A stretch of 64,000 nt of DNA from Pholis gunnellus (Eukaryota > Chordata > Actinopteri > Perciformes > Pholidae). The stretch is from contig OU342817.1 in the NCBI GenBank assembly GCA_910591455.2, forward strand, positions 1,139,480 through 1,203,479, written 5' to 3'. Both the position numbers and the translations under genes were made by a program. A model generated the notes under the pieces. That model had not been told where the DNA came from. It saw nothing but the letters and a program-made list of their open reading frames with translations, and did not search any database. This document shows positions 11,554-25,506 of the stretch, piece after piece (position 1 is the stretch's first letter; each line of letters starts with the position of its first letter).

Positions 11554-11641
11554 AGACTGCTGCTGCTGCTGCTGCAGGATGTGAGAGAACCAACGACACC
11601 AAGTCACCAACAACTAAACGCCACAACTCCACCGAGTCACA
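11554..11641 (+). other. tmem71: Possible alternative or 5' UTR exon of tmem71
   Basis: Flanked by a good acceptor (TTTCCCAG) and donor (CACAG|gtacgg). It is open in frame with the next exon and could extend the protein upstream. The human protein starts at the equivalent of the next exon, so I treat this as 5' UTR. Confidence 0.35.
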
Positions 11642-11831
11642 GGTACGGTAGAGATAAATAGAGCGTTTCCTCTTCCACAAGATAATGTGCTGCTGCATGT
11701 TCCTCACTGCTGGTGTCTTGATGTCTTCATGTCTCCATGTCTCCATGTCTCCATGTCTTCATGTCTCCATGTCTTCATGTCTTGATGTCTTGATGTCTTC
11801 ATGTCTTTCACAGGTCGACAGAAAGACAAAC

Positions 11832-15179
<3,348 letters not shown>

Positions 15180-16285
15180 AAGAAGCGTCAGGAGACAGTT
15201 TCCAAAGTCTGCAGCGTGAGACTGGAAGCGTGACAGAGAAGTGTCTGCAGGGACTCAGTAGAAGTATTCCACGTTTGTTTTACGAGCTGTTTGCATGCAC
15301 AGTACTTAAAGAGCTACACCGAGCTCCGGAACACGTTTGACAGCAAAAGAAACAGTTTGATGACTGCAGATGAAAAAACCTTTTTGAATGTAAAACCGAC
15401 GAGAAGCGTCGAACACGAGGGCTGAAGTTTTATAAACGGTTTGAAATTCAAATTAAATCCTTAGCGAAAAACTCCCGGAATGCTAGCGTGCTAGCGTGCT
15501 AGCGTGCCGACGCATCCATCGAGGTTAAACCTCAAACTGAGGCTCTTTTCTCTCGTGTGTTAACTTTTCACTAAAACCATGTTGGGATTTTCCCGGAGTA
15601 TAAAAAGTATGAAAATCAGACGATGTGCTTGCTGTTAAAATGCTGACGGAGCTCATTAACATGGTGACACGCGCTCCTGTAGTTTAGCTATAAAAACATT
15701 TAAAAAGTCTCAAATATAAAACATCTAAATGTACCTGATGTTTTTGTTAAATAATGTAAAAGTATATTCTATTGTTGATAGTTGAACTTGGCTTTTTTGA
15801 GCTGTCCAAAGTGACCAAACGACAGACTGAACTCGTCTGGAGAACAAATTCAGGTCCAACAGCAGCGTCGCTGTGACGCCCCGCTTATTTTCAAAATAAG
15901 AGCTGTGACAATAAGTTGTTGCCACAGGAAGATAAATGCCATTTCTTCCCCCTGAGGAATCTGAATGAAGAGTTTTATTCCAAAATTAAACAAGAACACA
16001 GTAACTGTACAGTGAAGCTGCAATAGCTCCGGTTTTATTGTGAAAATCTGAACTGTGGCTTCCTGGATAGAGCTGTAACGCACATGGTGTCTTTAAACGG
16101 CATCATAAGAAGGAGGCGTTGAGTTTGTTGACGTCACCTGATTGACACGTCGGTGGGCGGGGCCAAGGACTGTTGTTTCTACGGCGTGTCATAGTCCTTC
16201 CTCATTTAGATGAACTAATACTGAGAGTTAAAACGAATCGAATGTTTAGCTTGAATAAACTTTAATAAAAAGTCCAGTTCCAGCA
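15180..16285 (+). other. tmem71: Probable 3' UTR of tmem71 with AATAAA at 16254 and 16264
   Basis: After the stop at 15179 no further exon is seen. Two closely spaced AATAAA hexamers (16254-16259 and 16264-16269) give a natural end about 1.1 kb downstream. A third, at 18886-18891, could serve a longer form. GCTAGCGTGCTAGCGTGC repeats lie at 15482-15508. Confidence 0.45.
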
Positions 16286-16289
16286 GCTT

Positions 16290-17448
16290 TAGAGCAGCAG
16301 GTAACGAGCCTCATGACATCATGACATCATCTCATTCAGGTAGAGAGTTCTGTTCTCTGCAGCACTTTGGAGTAAAACTCTTCATCTGTTAATTAAGTGC
16401 CTTTTATATCAGCCAGCAGCGCAGACAGAATAATAATAATAGTACAGGGACGCGTTTGATTTCTCCTGCAGGGTGCAGCAGACGGGTGGAGTTTACTGCG
16501 TTTGGAGAGAAACTTCTAATATATTTGGCTGCTAACACGTTGTTACTGTGAGGACGAATATAAAGCAGATTACACTGTTTCAAAAACAATGCTGGTGGAA
16601 TATTTAACACGTTTAAAGCCACAGGTCCTGGAAACATCCAACTTTAAAGGAGAGTTTTCATGTCTTTTGAAAAACAATTACCTTTTTGTGAAAGTTGGTG
16701 TTGAGATGGATATTAATCTCATGTCTGTGGAGCTAGAGTCAGGACGTGCTTAGCTTAGCTTAGCTTAGCTTAGCTTAGCTTAGCATTGAGAGAGTGTGTT
16801 GGTTAAACTGATGCTCCCTCCACACTCCTCCCTTATCGTCCAAAGCAAACGTAACCCACGACAAAATTCAGTTTCCTCTGAGAAACGTAATTCGTAACGC
16901 ATTTTTAATGTCTGGGCATTAAAAGACGTACAAACTCCGGTGTGAGTCGGGTCTGCTTCCACGTGAGGGTTGATGCTTCTTCAGGCATAGTTCACTCTTA
17001 TTTTGAAACAGGGATTAAACTTTAAAGAAACTAAACATGTTGCTGTGATCGCTCTGACTCCTGTCGGAGGAAAAGAGAAATCGATGTTTGCATCAGGAAA
17101 AAGAAGCGTGGCTCAGAAATGCTAAAGAAAAACAAGACCTGTATGGCTTTATAAGGTGTTCCACTTTATAAAGTTTTATTCTTTTCAATCATGTTTGGGC
17201 CTCAAACTAAGCCAAGACTTTTAGAAAAGCTGAAGCAGGAAGAGATGAGCTGTGCTTCTGATTCACAAATCAACTCTTTCTGAGTGTAAATGTTTTTAAC
17301 GTGTGTTTTTGTGAACTGAAGTTTGTTTTATCCAGATCGTCTGATTGGATCAAGCAAACATAAATTAGTTGTGATAATCATGCCACGTTCATGTCATGTA
17401 GGAATCACCGTGATTACCAGTTTGTGAGTTAAAGGACTCGCCGAGTGA
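16290..17448. other. Non-coding spacer with a pentanucleotide microsatellite
   Basis: No exon is visible. A (GCTTA)n pentanucleotide tract occupies 16748-16783. Confidence 0.5.
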
Positions 17449-17698
17449 AGCCGACGCTTCACGTGTTAAAGCTGCATTCTCTCTAATGTCCACCAGGGGG
17501 CGACTCCTCTGGTTGTATAGAAGTCTATGAGAAAATGACTCTACTTCTCTCTTGATTTATTACCTCAGTAAACATTGTAAACATGAGTTTATGGTCTCAA
17601 TCTCTAGTTTCAAGTCTTCTTCAATACAGCATGATGTTCATTTAGTAAATGATGGTCCATTTAGAGTCACACAGACCATAAAGCAGGGGATGCTTATC
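17449..17698 (-). repeat. Interspersed repeat R1, copy B (minus, truncated), with CTCF-like motif
   Basis: Reverse-oriented copy starting GTTAAAGCTGCATTCTCTC with CCACCAGGGGGCG at 17490-17502. It breaks off at AGCAGGGGATGCTTA, so the distal half is missing. Confidence 0.9.
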
Positions 17699-17999
17699 TG
17701 ACGTGAACGTGGCATCACAATGTGTAACATGAAGGGTTAACGTCGGGAAAATCAACTGATTCCATTGAAAACAGTTGACTTTGCTGCAGAACTTCGCTCC
17801 CTTTTGAAACGTCTCTTTCTGTGTGAATCAGGAGTTTCTGAATCGTCTGTTTTTTTATTCACTCAAAGTGCCAAATGTGTGGACGATTCAGGAATTGAAG
17901 GGAAGAAAATCAATATATATATTACTAATATTTGTAATACTCTGCACGACTTATTACTTTGCATTTAAAGCTGCACTTGTCTGTAGTTAGTAGATCACA

Positions 18000-18235
18000 C
18001 CGTGTAACGTGAGCGGTCCTGAACTCTGAGCTCTAAGAAGCGTTTTTAGCCTCTTTCAGCTCCGGGTTTTGGTTTAATGGCTGAAGATAGGAGCCACATA
18101 TTGGTCAGTGGAGCTAAAAGAGCGTGAATATTGGACTTCTATTCATCGCGTGGACACAAGCGATCATGTTGCTGGATGTGTGAATAACATGCAGGTTATT
18201 CTGCCCCCTGGTGGCCAGAAACATGCAGCTTTAAA
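18000..18235 (+). repeat. Second interspersed repeat (R2) with a canonical CTCF-like site
   Basis: A block ending CTGCCCCCTGGTGGCC (18201-18216); the reverse complement, GGCCACCAGGGGGCAG, is a near-ideal CTCF core. The last bases (ATGCAGCTTTAA) equal those of the R1 family, so the two repeats share an end module. Only one copy was recognised here. Confidence 0.6.
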
Positions 18236-18423
18236 TGAAGTCGAGTGAGGATCACGTTTTGACAGTTTTCTTTATGTATAATAGACATTTATGAGATGTT
18301 GTGAAATATTAAGTTTTCTGCAAATGACGGAAAGTTTCTGTTGTGAAAACACATTTAATATGAATTTTCTTGAATGAATCAAACCTTTAGATAAGCTCTT
18401 ATTTGTGAAGTAATGCAGCTACA

Positions 18424-18436
18424 GCACACACACACA

Positions 18437-18479
<43 letters not shown>

Positions 18480-18480
18480 G
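18424..18480. repeat. (CA)n/(TA)n compound microsatellite
   Basis: (CA)n followed by (TA)n and TGTATATGTATAT. Confidence 0.93.
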
Positions 18481-20764
18481 TATATTTCTTTTATTGACTG
18501 CACTTGTTTCCAACGATGTAAATCTGATCCTCTGGTTGTATCTCTTTATTTGTTCCACTGTAGATTTTGTTTTATTAAAGTCTGAAAACTGTAGAAAAAC
18601 TGTAACTTTAAACGACGCCTCGAGTAGATTTAATTTTGAAATTGTGACGTGAAGAAGATCGTTGGCCTCGTGAACAAATGATGTATGAATCAATGGCAAA
18701 CGTCCTTTTTCTCACAGTGTTAAATCACTAAATTGTCTAAATTCACAAACTGTGTTCAGTGCTTTGGATGATGACTCCTCCCCCTTTTCGGCCTGTTGGT
18801 GGCGCTGCGTTTCAAGATCAATTTTTTTACAGTATTTTGCAAAGTGTTTTGTTTCATGTGAAGTCAAAATGAATATTTATCATCCAATAAATCATTAAAT
18901 ATAAAGACAAACTGTGTATTTCTGTGTTTCTGTAGCTTGTTGTATTTGTATGTAAAAGGTCTGTACGGTCCTGATGCTGTAGGATAAATGTACATGTAGA
19001 GTACATGAGGACAGTGAGTGTGAGAAGGTCATGAACATTATGGGATGCCTGACTGGATGGTCCTCTGATGACGGGTGCTTGGCATTATGGAGTCAGATAG
19101 TTTCACCCACAATTCATAGCAATGTGACGTTAAACACAGTTACCAGTAGAACATAATAATAAAGGTAAACAAAGAGGATTTACATCTACTCTGAAACATT
19201 AAGGATTAAAGGTGGAACATAAAAACATGAAATCAGGATAATTATTTATTTATTCATTCAACATTTAATTTTTGTTATTGAAGCTGTTTCGACAATCACG
19301 TCTCGTCTCGTGAGGAAAAGAGTCAGGAACACGTTCAAATCAGAGAGGAAAAGAAACACCAAATAAACACTGATACCACGTGATGTCACGCTCATATTTA
19401 CACCATCAAGCCCTTTCCAAGGCTACAACAATGACGAGTCTACACCTGTGGGAGGCAGCAAGGCGCTAGACCTCTGTCTAGTCTGCCGTAAATAAGAAGA
19501 AGAAGAAGAAGAAGCCGGAAGTGGAGCTACCCTCCTCCACAGACACTCCTGCTTCCCAAACTGCCTGAAACTGCTCGTTTGAATTCGTGCTCTCACTTCC
19601 GTAAAGTAGTGACGTCACTAAGTCTGGAGGTTTATTCAGAGTCCAGCTGGTTTACTGCAGCTGCGTGAACACAACATAAACCATTTCACTGTGATTTAAC
19701 GAGAATAAACAGATCAAATGATGCTGAAATAACTGCATAATGATGCAGGTTTGTAAAAAGTCTTAATTCATGTTTTGTTAGTTAGATGTTTACTCAGATT
19801 TCATTGAACGTATTAACATCTTACTCTTCTTCTGTTGTGGATGTTCTGCAGCGTTTACGGCTCGAGGACACGATAGTGAATTCATTTTTTTATTCATTAT
19901 TTTGATCATACTTTTTTTATGTGTAAACAGATTTCCATTGTTCCTGTAAAATGAATAAATACATTTATCAAAAGATTAAAATGGTGACGATTAAAAAACA
20001 CAGTTCAGATGAAGATGCTTTTTATTACAAAATGACGACACAAAAACCCGCCAATGACTGAATGTGAACGTGAAGATGACGTGTTTCCTCTCAACGTGTA
20101 ACCACCGGAGAGACCGGCTGCTGCTGATGGGACTGATATCAGACCTGCAGAGAACGGGTCTGCGGGTCTTAACGCCGATCTAAGACTCCGCCCACTGACG
20201 TGGAGGACAGGAAGTCGTCAGTTAAAAACACCTGGAACAGCTGATGAGGTGAGCGCACGTTCTCAGCACGCAAAGCAAAACCAAAGTGTGTGTGAGTTAC
20301 ACGCGAAGCTCAAACTGAAATATCAAACTTTAAACTGTTACTGCTTTCACGAGGCAGCTTCTGAGGCAACGGAGGTGAACTTACAGTTATTAAAAAAGGA
20401 CAGAATGATGTCACGAGGCAGAAAAGAAGTCACATGACAAACTGTTAGCAAAGAGGAAGTGGAGGAGGATGAGACAACTGTCCTCTGGACAGACTCCACC
20501 ACCTCTCCTACACAGGACCTTAGAGGTGTACCGCCGCCTCCTGTGGTGGTTTTGTGTCTCTTTGTACTCATTTTATCATTCTTTTGAGTCATTTGGAGTC
20601 TCTTCCTGGTAGGTTTCTGTCTGAGGGCCAGAGGGGCCCAAAACCTAAACACCGCTGGTTTGTTTCCCCTCGAACAGATTTAGAAAAACAAGCTCCTGCT
20701 GCAGGTGATGAACAAGTTGCATCACGTCTTCATGGCTGAATTCAGCTGTTTCCTCACCAACACG

Positions 20765-20766
<2 letters not shown>

Positions 20767-20809
<43 letters not shown>
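20767..20809. repeat. (TG)n microsatellite
   Basis: About 21 TG units. Confidence 0.95.
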
Positions 20810-20810
<1 letters not shown>

Positions 20811-20966
20811 TTGTAGCTCAAACAACTGGAACAGTTGGTCAATCATTTCAATTATGAAGTTTTATATTTGTAATAATTTACTAATTTATCACAAGTGAGA
20901 AAGTGTTCAGACTGATCGGACAGAACCAGATGTCGTCTCAGCTGTGTGTCTCACTGATGATCAGTG

Positions 20967-21001
20967 TGTTGTGTTGTGTTGTGTTGTGTTGTGTTGTGTT
21001 G
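20967..21001. repeat. (GTGTT)n pentanucleotide microsatellite
   Basis: Seven perfect TGTTG/GTGTT units. Confidence 0.95.
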
Positions 21002-21399
21002 TACCCTTCAGGCTCCCGTTAAGTCCAGACAACACAGCCCACCGCCTCAGTATTTGCCCCGACCGGTACTACCAGCGTATGCAACATCAACTAAATGAAT
21101 AAAGCTCTTAAACACTTTGGTTGATATTGTACTTTAGTGACACATTTACACGCAAATGTGGAAACGATCAAATCTTTAAAAGATTAAAAACAGCCGACAT
21201 GGCAGTCGATGGCCCAAAGGTGAGGTGACAAACAGTGAAGTGTTGTTTCAGAGGAAACTCCTCGTACTCTGATGTTTTTATCGTCGGCATCGATGGCAAA
21301 CCAACGTGATCAATGAAGGTTAGATTTGCTCCCCTTCTCGTCTTTTGTGCCGATCCGATCTGACTCTGAACCGCAAGTTCTACGATCCCATAATCCTCG

Positions 21400-23935
21400 T
21401 CACTGAAACGTCGGCGCGAAGCGTTTCTCCCCGGCGTGCACAGTGACGTGGCGCCGCAGGTGGCCGCCGGAGATGAAGGTTTTGCCGCAGTAGGCGCACC
21501 TGAACTGTTTGCAGTCCGTGTGGACCGTCATGTGGACCTTCAGGGACCCCGACTGGGCGAAGCGCTTCCCGCAGTGGACGCAGCCGTAGCGCTTCTCGCC
21601 GGTGTGGACGCTCTGGTGGCGCTTCAGGTTGCTGGAGTCGGAGAAGCGTTTTCCGCAGAGCGAGCAGACGAACGGCTTCTCGCCCGTGTGGACCCTCATG
21701 TGGGTCTTCAGGTTCTTCAGGCAGGCCAGAGTCTTACCGCAGAAGGTGCAGCTGAACGTCTTCCCGCCGCCGCCGTCGTCGTCCTGAGGTCTCCACCTGT
21801 CCCTTCTCACGAAGGCATGGAGTCTCTCTGGCATCTCCTTCCTCGCAGGATGCCGAGGTTTCTCCGCGGGTGGCGGCGGCGGCGGCGCCCTCTGCTGGTT
21901 GCCGTGTAGATCTGCAGGCTGCTGGTGCTCCGCCGCAGATAGACTCACCACCTCGCTGACGGTGAAGGTGAAGTCGTCGCCGACGCCGCTGACCGCGTCG
22001 GACGCAGCGCAGACGCTCGCACCGGTGTCCAACGCGTAGGAGCATCCGGGATCCTCACTCAAAGGATTCTGGGTACTGAGGGCGGCGTGTTGGAGCTGCG
22101 GCTCGTACATCAGGCAGTCGTAGCTGCTGGTTTCTGACCTCTGGCCGGCGCTGAGGGTTGTTTGGACGGACATGGAGGCGGAGCCGACTTCCCCGCTCGT
22201 CCAGGACCGAGACGAACCGCCGCCTTCGTCCGCTACTTCCTGTTTGGTCAGCGGGGGCGGGGCTTCTGTCTCCGGTGCGTGTCCGTCAACGACGCGGCAA
22301 AACTCTTCTGCAGAGAAAGAAAAGCAGAACGTCACCTTTTTACAGCCACATCACACGTTGGTTTGTGGACGTTTTGAAGCTCCGAGTTCAGTATTTGCGA
22401 TTTTGGTCGTCGCCATCTTGTTTTTTTGCAACCAGTGAACAGGAAGTGACCATATCTGGACTGAAGAAGAGTGACATAGAGACGCCGTATAGCATCCCCT
22501 GCTTTATGGTCTGTTTGACTCTAAATGGACCATCATGTACTAAATGAACATCATGCTGTATTGAAGAAGACTTGAAACTAGAGATTGAGACCATAAACTC
22601 ATGTTTACAATGTTTACTGAGGTAATAAATCAAGAGAGAAGTAGAGTCATTTTCTCATAGACTTCTATACAACCAGAGGAGTCGCCCCCTGGTGGACACT
22701 AGAGAGAATGCAGCTTTAGCTCTGATTTCACTTTTCAGAAGTTTCCCTCTTGGGTAAGCATGAATCACGCTTCAGCCGTCTCCATGTTGAGAGCTGTGTG
22801 GAGACAATCCCGGCTGTGTGGGGTGTAGCTGCTGAATAGTGTTGAATTACTGAAACTGTACTTACTCTCCTGCTCAGGTTGGGACCAGGACTCCTCGTCG
22901 TCCTCCACCTTGATCACCGCGGCCGTCACTGTGGTCGACTCGGCTGCAGCGAGCTGCAATCGGAGCAGAGAGAGAGAATAAAGAACGGAGAGAGGGAGGA
23001 GAAGAAGCAACAACGTCTTACGTTCTCTGAGCTCTGCTCACCGTCCCCGGTGGGGCATCTTGTCCAGAGTCTGAAGACGGGTCTGGGTCTCTGCTCCGGA
23101 TCTGGGTCTCCTGGTGGGACACTCTGGAGCGCACCGCCTCGCCTGGAGGAGGTGAGTCATGAGGACACTTTTAAAGTTATGGATCCAATACTGAGTATTT
23201 GTCTTCTGATGAAGCACAGCGTTTTATCTTTATGCTTCATTAATTCATAATTCAAAAGGGGCTTTATTTCAAGAACAATGTTTCCAAAAGCATCAAAACA
23301 CAACAGTAATATAAATACCAACACAATAGGATTTACATATTAAATCACTATATGTAGCTTTGTTGACATGCAAGTAAAAAAAAACTGTTACCAAAGCATA
23401 CAAATAAAAAATACACTTAATTAATAATATTGTGTATTTTTTATATATATATATAAAATATATATATATATATATCTATAAAGAAATAAAAAAAAAAAAA
23501 TATATATATATATGTCTATTTTTTAATCAAGCTCTTTGAATGGCACTTCCTCCATCGCTGCTTATTTACGTCAGTTTTTAACGCTTTACCTCTCGGTGTT
23601 CCGCTTCTCCTTGGCCCGTTGCCCGGGTGATGAGCAGGCAGCTGAGCTCGAGCTCGGCCGCTCGCAAGCAGCAGCGCGTTTCCGCCTCCTCCGCTTCCGG
23701 CGGCAGCGGCAGCAGCGGTGACCGCGGCTCGCAGGGCGGTCGCCCGTGCGGCTCTGAGCTCCGTGAGCCGCAGCTTCCTCCGCAGCACCTCGTTCTCTTT
23801 GCGGCTCCGCGAGATCTCGAGCTGCAGCACCGAGTATGCGCTGTCCACGAGCTCGCAGATCTCCGCCACCGCCGTGTTGGCCAGCACCTCCATGATGGAG
23901 GCGAGCTGCTCGTGGAAGGTAGCGGCCGGAGACAT
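21400..23935 (-). CDS. C2H2 zinc-finger protein 1 of the cluster (four fingers)
   Basis: Four exons read on the minus strand: 23935-23590, 23142-23042, 22953-22866 and 22307-21400. Splice sites and phases fit exactly and give 480 residues. Exon 1 encodes a helical domain (FHEQLASIMEVL...AEICELVDSAYSVLQLEISR...KENEVLRRKL) with leucine spacing suited to coiled-coil dimerisation, then an alanine/glycine-rich run. Exon 3 is acidic and holds VIKVEDDEE, with a psi-K-x-E (IKVE) sumoylation-type site. The last exon holds four C2H2 fingers (about residues 362-470), each C-x2-C-x12-H-x3-H. They are joined by TGEKPF and TGEKRY linkers and one unusual linker, TDCKQF. It is probably a nuclear DNA-binding regulator; target and direction of regulation are unknown. 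It is paralogous to the next two genes on this strand. I do not recognise an ortholog. Confidence 0.9.
22376..22718 (+). repeat. Interspersed repeat R1, copy C, with CTCF-like motif
   Basis: Lies in intron 3 of zinc-finger gene 1, opposite to its transcription. CGCCCCCTGGTGG is at 22683-22695. Confidence 0.9.
23420..23520. repeat. (TA)n-rich low-complexity tract
   Basis: Interrupted TATATA/AAAAAA sequence in intron 1 of zinc-finger gene 1, immediately beyond the exon 1 donor region. Confidence 0.85.
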
Positions 23936-24079
23936 GTTTATAATAAATGAAATAAAATAAAATCCACCTGTTGACAAACAAGGACGGCCCCGGTCACCGT
24001 GGCCCAAACGACAGAAACGCACGTGCGGCCCCGCTCCGTTTGTCTGGTGTCGATCTCTCTCACCTGATGTAAACAGTAC

Positions 24080-24150
24080 CGACACAAACCAGGAAGTGAT
24101 GCGGGGGCACGAACGACGACACGACCCACACTGCGCATGTGCGAAGTGTC
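24080..24150 (-). promoter_or_regulatory. Candidate promoter of zinc-finger gene 1 (ETS and NRF1-like motifs)
   Basis: About 150-210 bp upstream of the ATG lie CAGGAAGTG (ETS-like, 24091-24099) and TGCGCATGTGCG (24132-24143). The second is one mismatch from the NRF1 palindrome TGCGCATGCGCA. The surrounding DNA is CpG-rich and no TATA box is evident. Motif matches alone are weak evidence. Confidence 0.3.
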
Positions 24151-24479
24151 ATCTTACAAATATTCCAGTATGACAAATAAAGCATGTGAACGTTCACCCT
24201 CAGGTCCTTAATTTAGAGCATGTAGATTTAAGATTAGACTTTATAAGAGTAGATCAAATACTTTATTGACTGATTGTATTTAGACTTAAGTAACTTATTA
24301 TTGTTATTAACTGTTTAATCTACTGGTCTCTAAAGTGTTCATAATGTTTAGTTTTTTCCAACCATCAGTCCAAAACCCACACGTTTAGCTACCGCTAAAA
24401 ACTACAAAAACCCACAAATCCTCTCATTAGGAGCTGGGACCAGAGTGTGTTTGCTTAATGACTACTATTCTAAATCATT

Positions 24480-24790
24480 AGAAAGTCACGTTGCTACTTA
24501 TTGTAGCTGCTTTACACCCTTTTTTAGTTGCTTAGTTTCTCTTTTTGTCACTTTACATCCTTTTGCAGCCACTTTGCGTCTCCCAGTAGTCAGCTGGCAT
24601 CTCCTTGTAGTTAGTTTGTCTGTTTGTAGTCACTTTGTGTCTCTATGTAGTTGTGTTGAGTCTCTTTTGTGGCCATTTAATTTAGTCTGTGATTGATTTT
24701 CCAACAACACTTGTTAGACACCTCAAACAGAGGCCCCTCTAAACCGTTGGGCCCCTGAGCCCCTTAAGTCTGTTCAGTACTACATCCAAG
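24480..24790. repeat. Degenerate TTTGTAGTCACTTTGTGTCT-type repeat
   Basis: Loose tandem copies of a ~20-bp theme (TTGTAGTCACTTTGTGTCTC) followed by GGCCCCTCTAAACCGTTGGG and GGCCCCTGAGCCCC. The same order is seen at 31650-32080, and partly at 20530-20650, so this is one dispersed family. Confidence 0.6.
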
Positions 24791-25506
24791 GCCTGACCTC
24801 TGACCTTAATCCAAACGGACCCAGTTGGACGTGGTGTCTGCACTCAGCCGGCTAAAGTATTTAAACTGGTTGACGTATGGCGGACCCACCTCATTAGTAT
24901 GCGCGTGCGATGCTCCCTGTTCTGACCGTGTGACCATTCGTGTTTCATCATTTCAAACAATGAGCATCAAACCGTATGATCAGAGAGGAAGCGTTGTTTA
25001 AAAGATGCACACAGATACATAACTATATCTTTAGACTGATGCTGAGTTAACGAGAAAATACCATTTACTGCTACAGCTGATCTTTATCCTTAAAACTTTG
25101 GGATTAAATAACCATAAACACATGTTACAATCTGTTGTTTTACAAGAAATAACGGATACAAAAACAGTTTCACGATTAGTTTTATTAACCAAGAAAGACG
25201 CGTGACTCGTACAGTGTTTGTGCTTTTTACACTGAAGACGTATCAACAGCAGAGACGGAGCTCAAGAGAATGTTTTGATTCCAGAATCAGGAAACCTGTC
25301 GTTGGATAAATTAGATTCCATTTTTGATTTTTAAGAATTGTGACGTCCTTAAATGTTCTGTTCTGTTCACAGCAAGTCATCAAATGTCAGAAGCTAAAAG
25401 AATCATGTTTGGATTTTTTAAATGTCTGATTAAAAACTGATGAATACGCAGAACACACTTTAAATATCTCTATAAATATGTTAAAACCTTTTTATTTACA
25501 GAGCGT
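24791..25506. other. Spacer between zinc-finger genes 1 and 2
   Basis: No exon is seen. On the minus strand an AATAAA lies at 25496-25491, almost touching the stop of zinc-finger gene 2. A second AATAAA-like hexamer near 25170 would allow a roughly 340-base 3' UTR, and I consider that one more likely to be used. Confidence 0.4.

Larger units (their letters stand above)
18900..21399. other. Spacer between tmem71 and the zinc-finger cluster
   Basis: No exon is recognised on either strand. Contents: GAAGAAGAAG run at 19495-19515; a TTTGTGTCTC/GAGTCATTTGGAGTC repeat at 20530-20650, related to the arrays near 24500 and 31650; (TG)n at 20767-20809; and a GTGTT pentanucleotide array at 20967-21001. 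The 3' UTR of the first zinc-finger gene probably occupies the last few hundred bases. Confidence 0.5.

Noticed and set aside
21436..21909. Plus-strand frames antisense to the zinc-finger exons (also 25615-26124 and 29760-30236)
   Set aside because: Shadows of the minus-strand finger codons. Splice structure and domain matches support only the minus strand.
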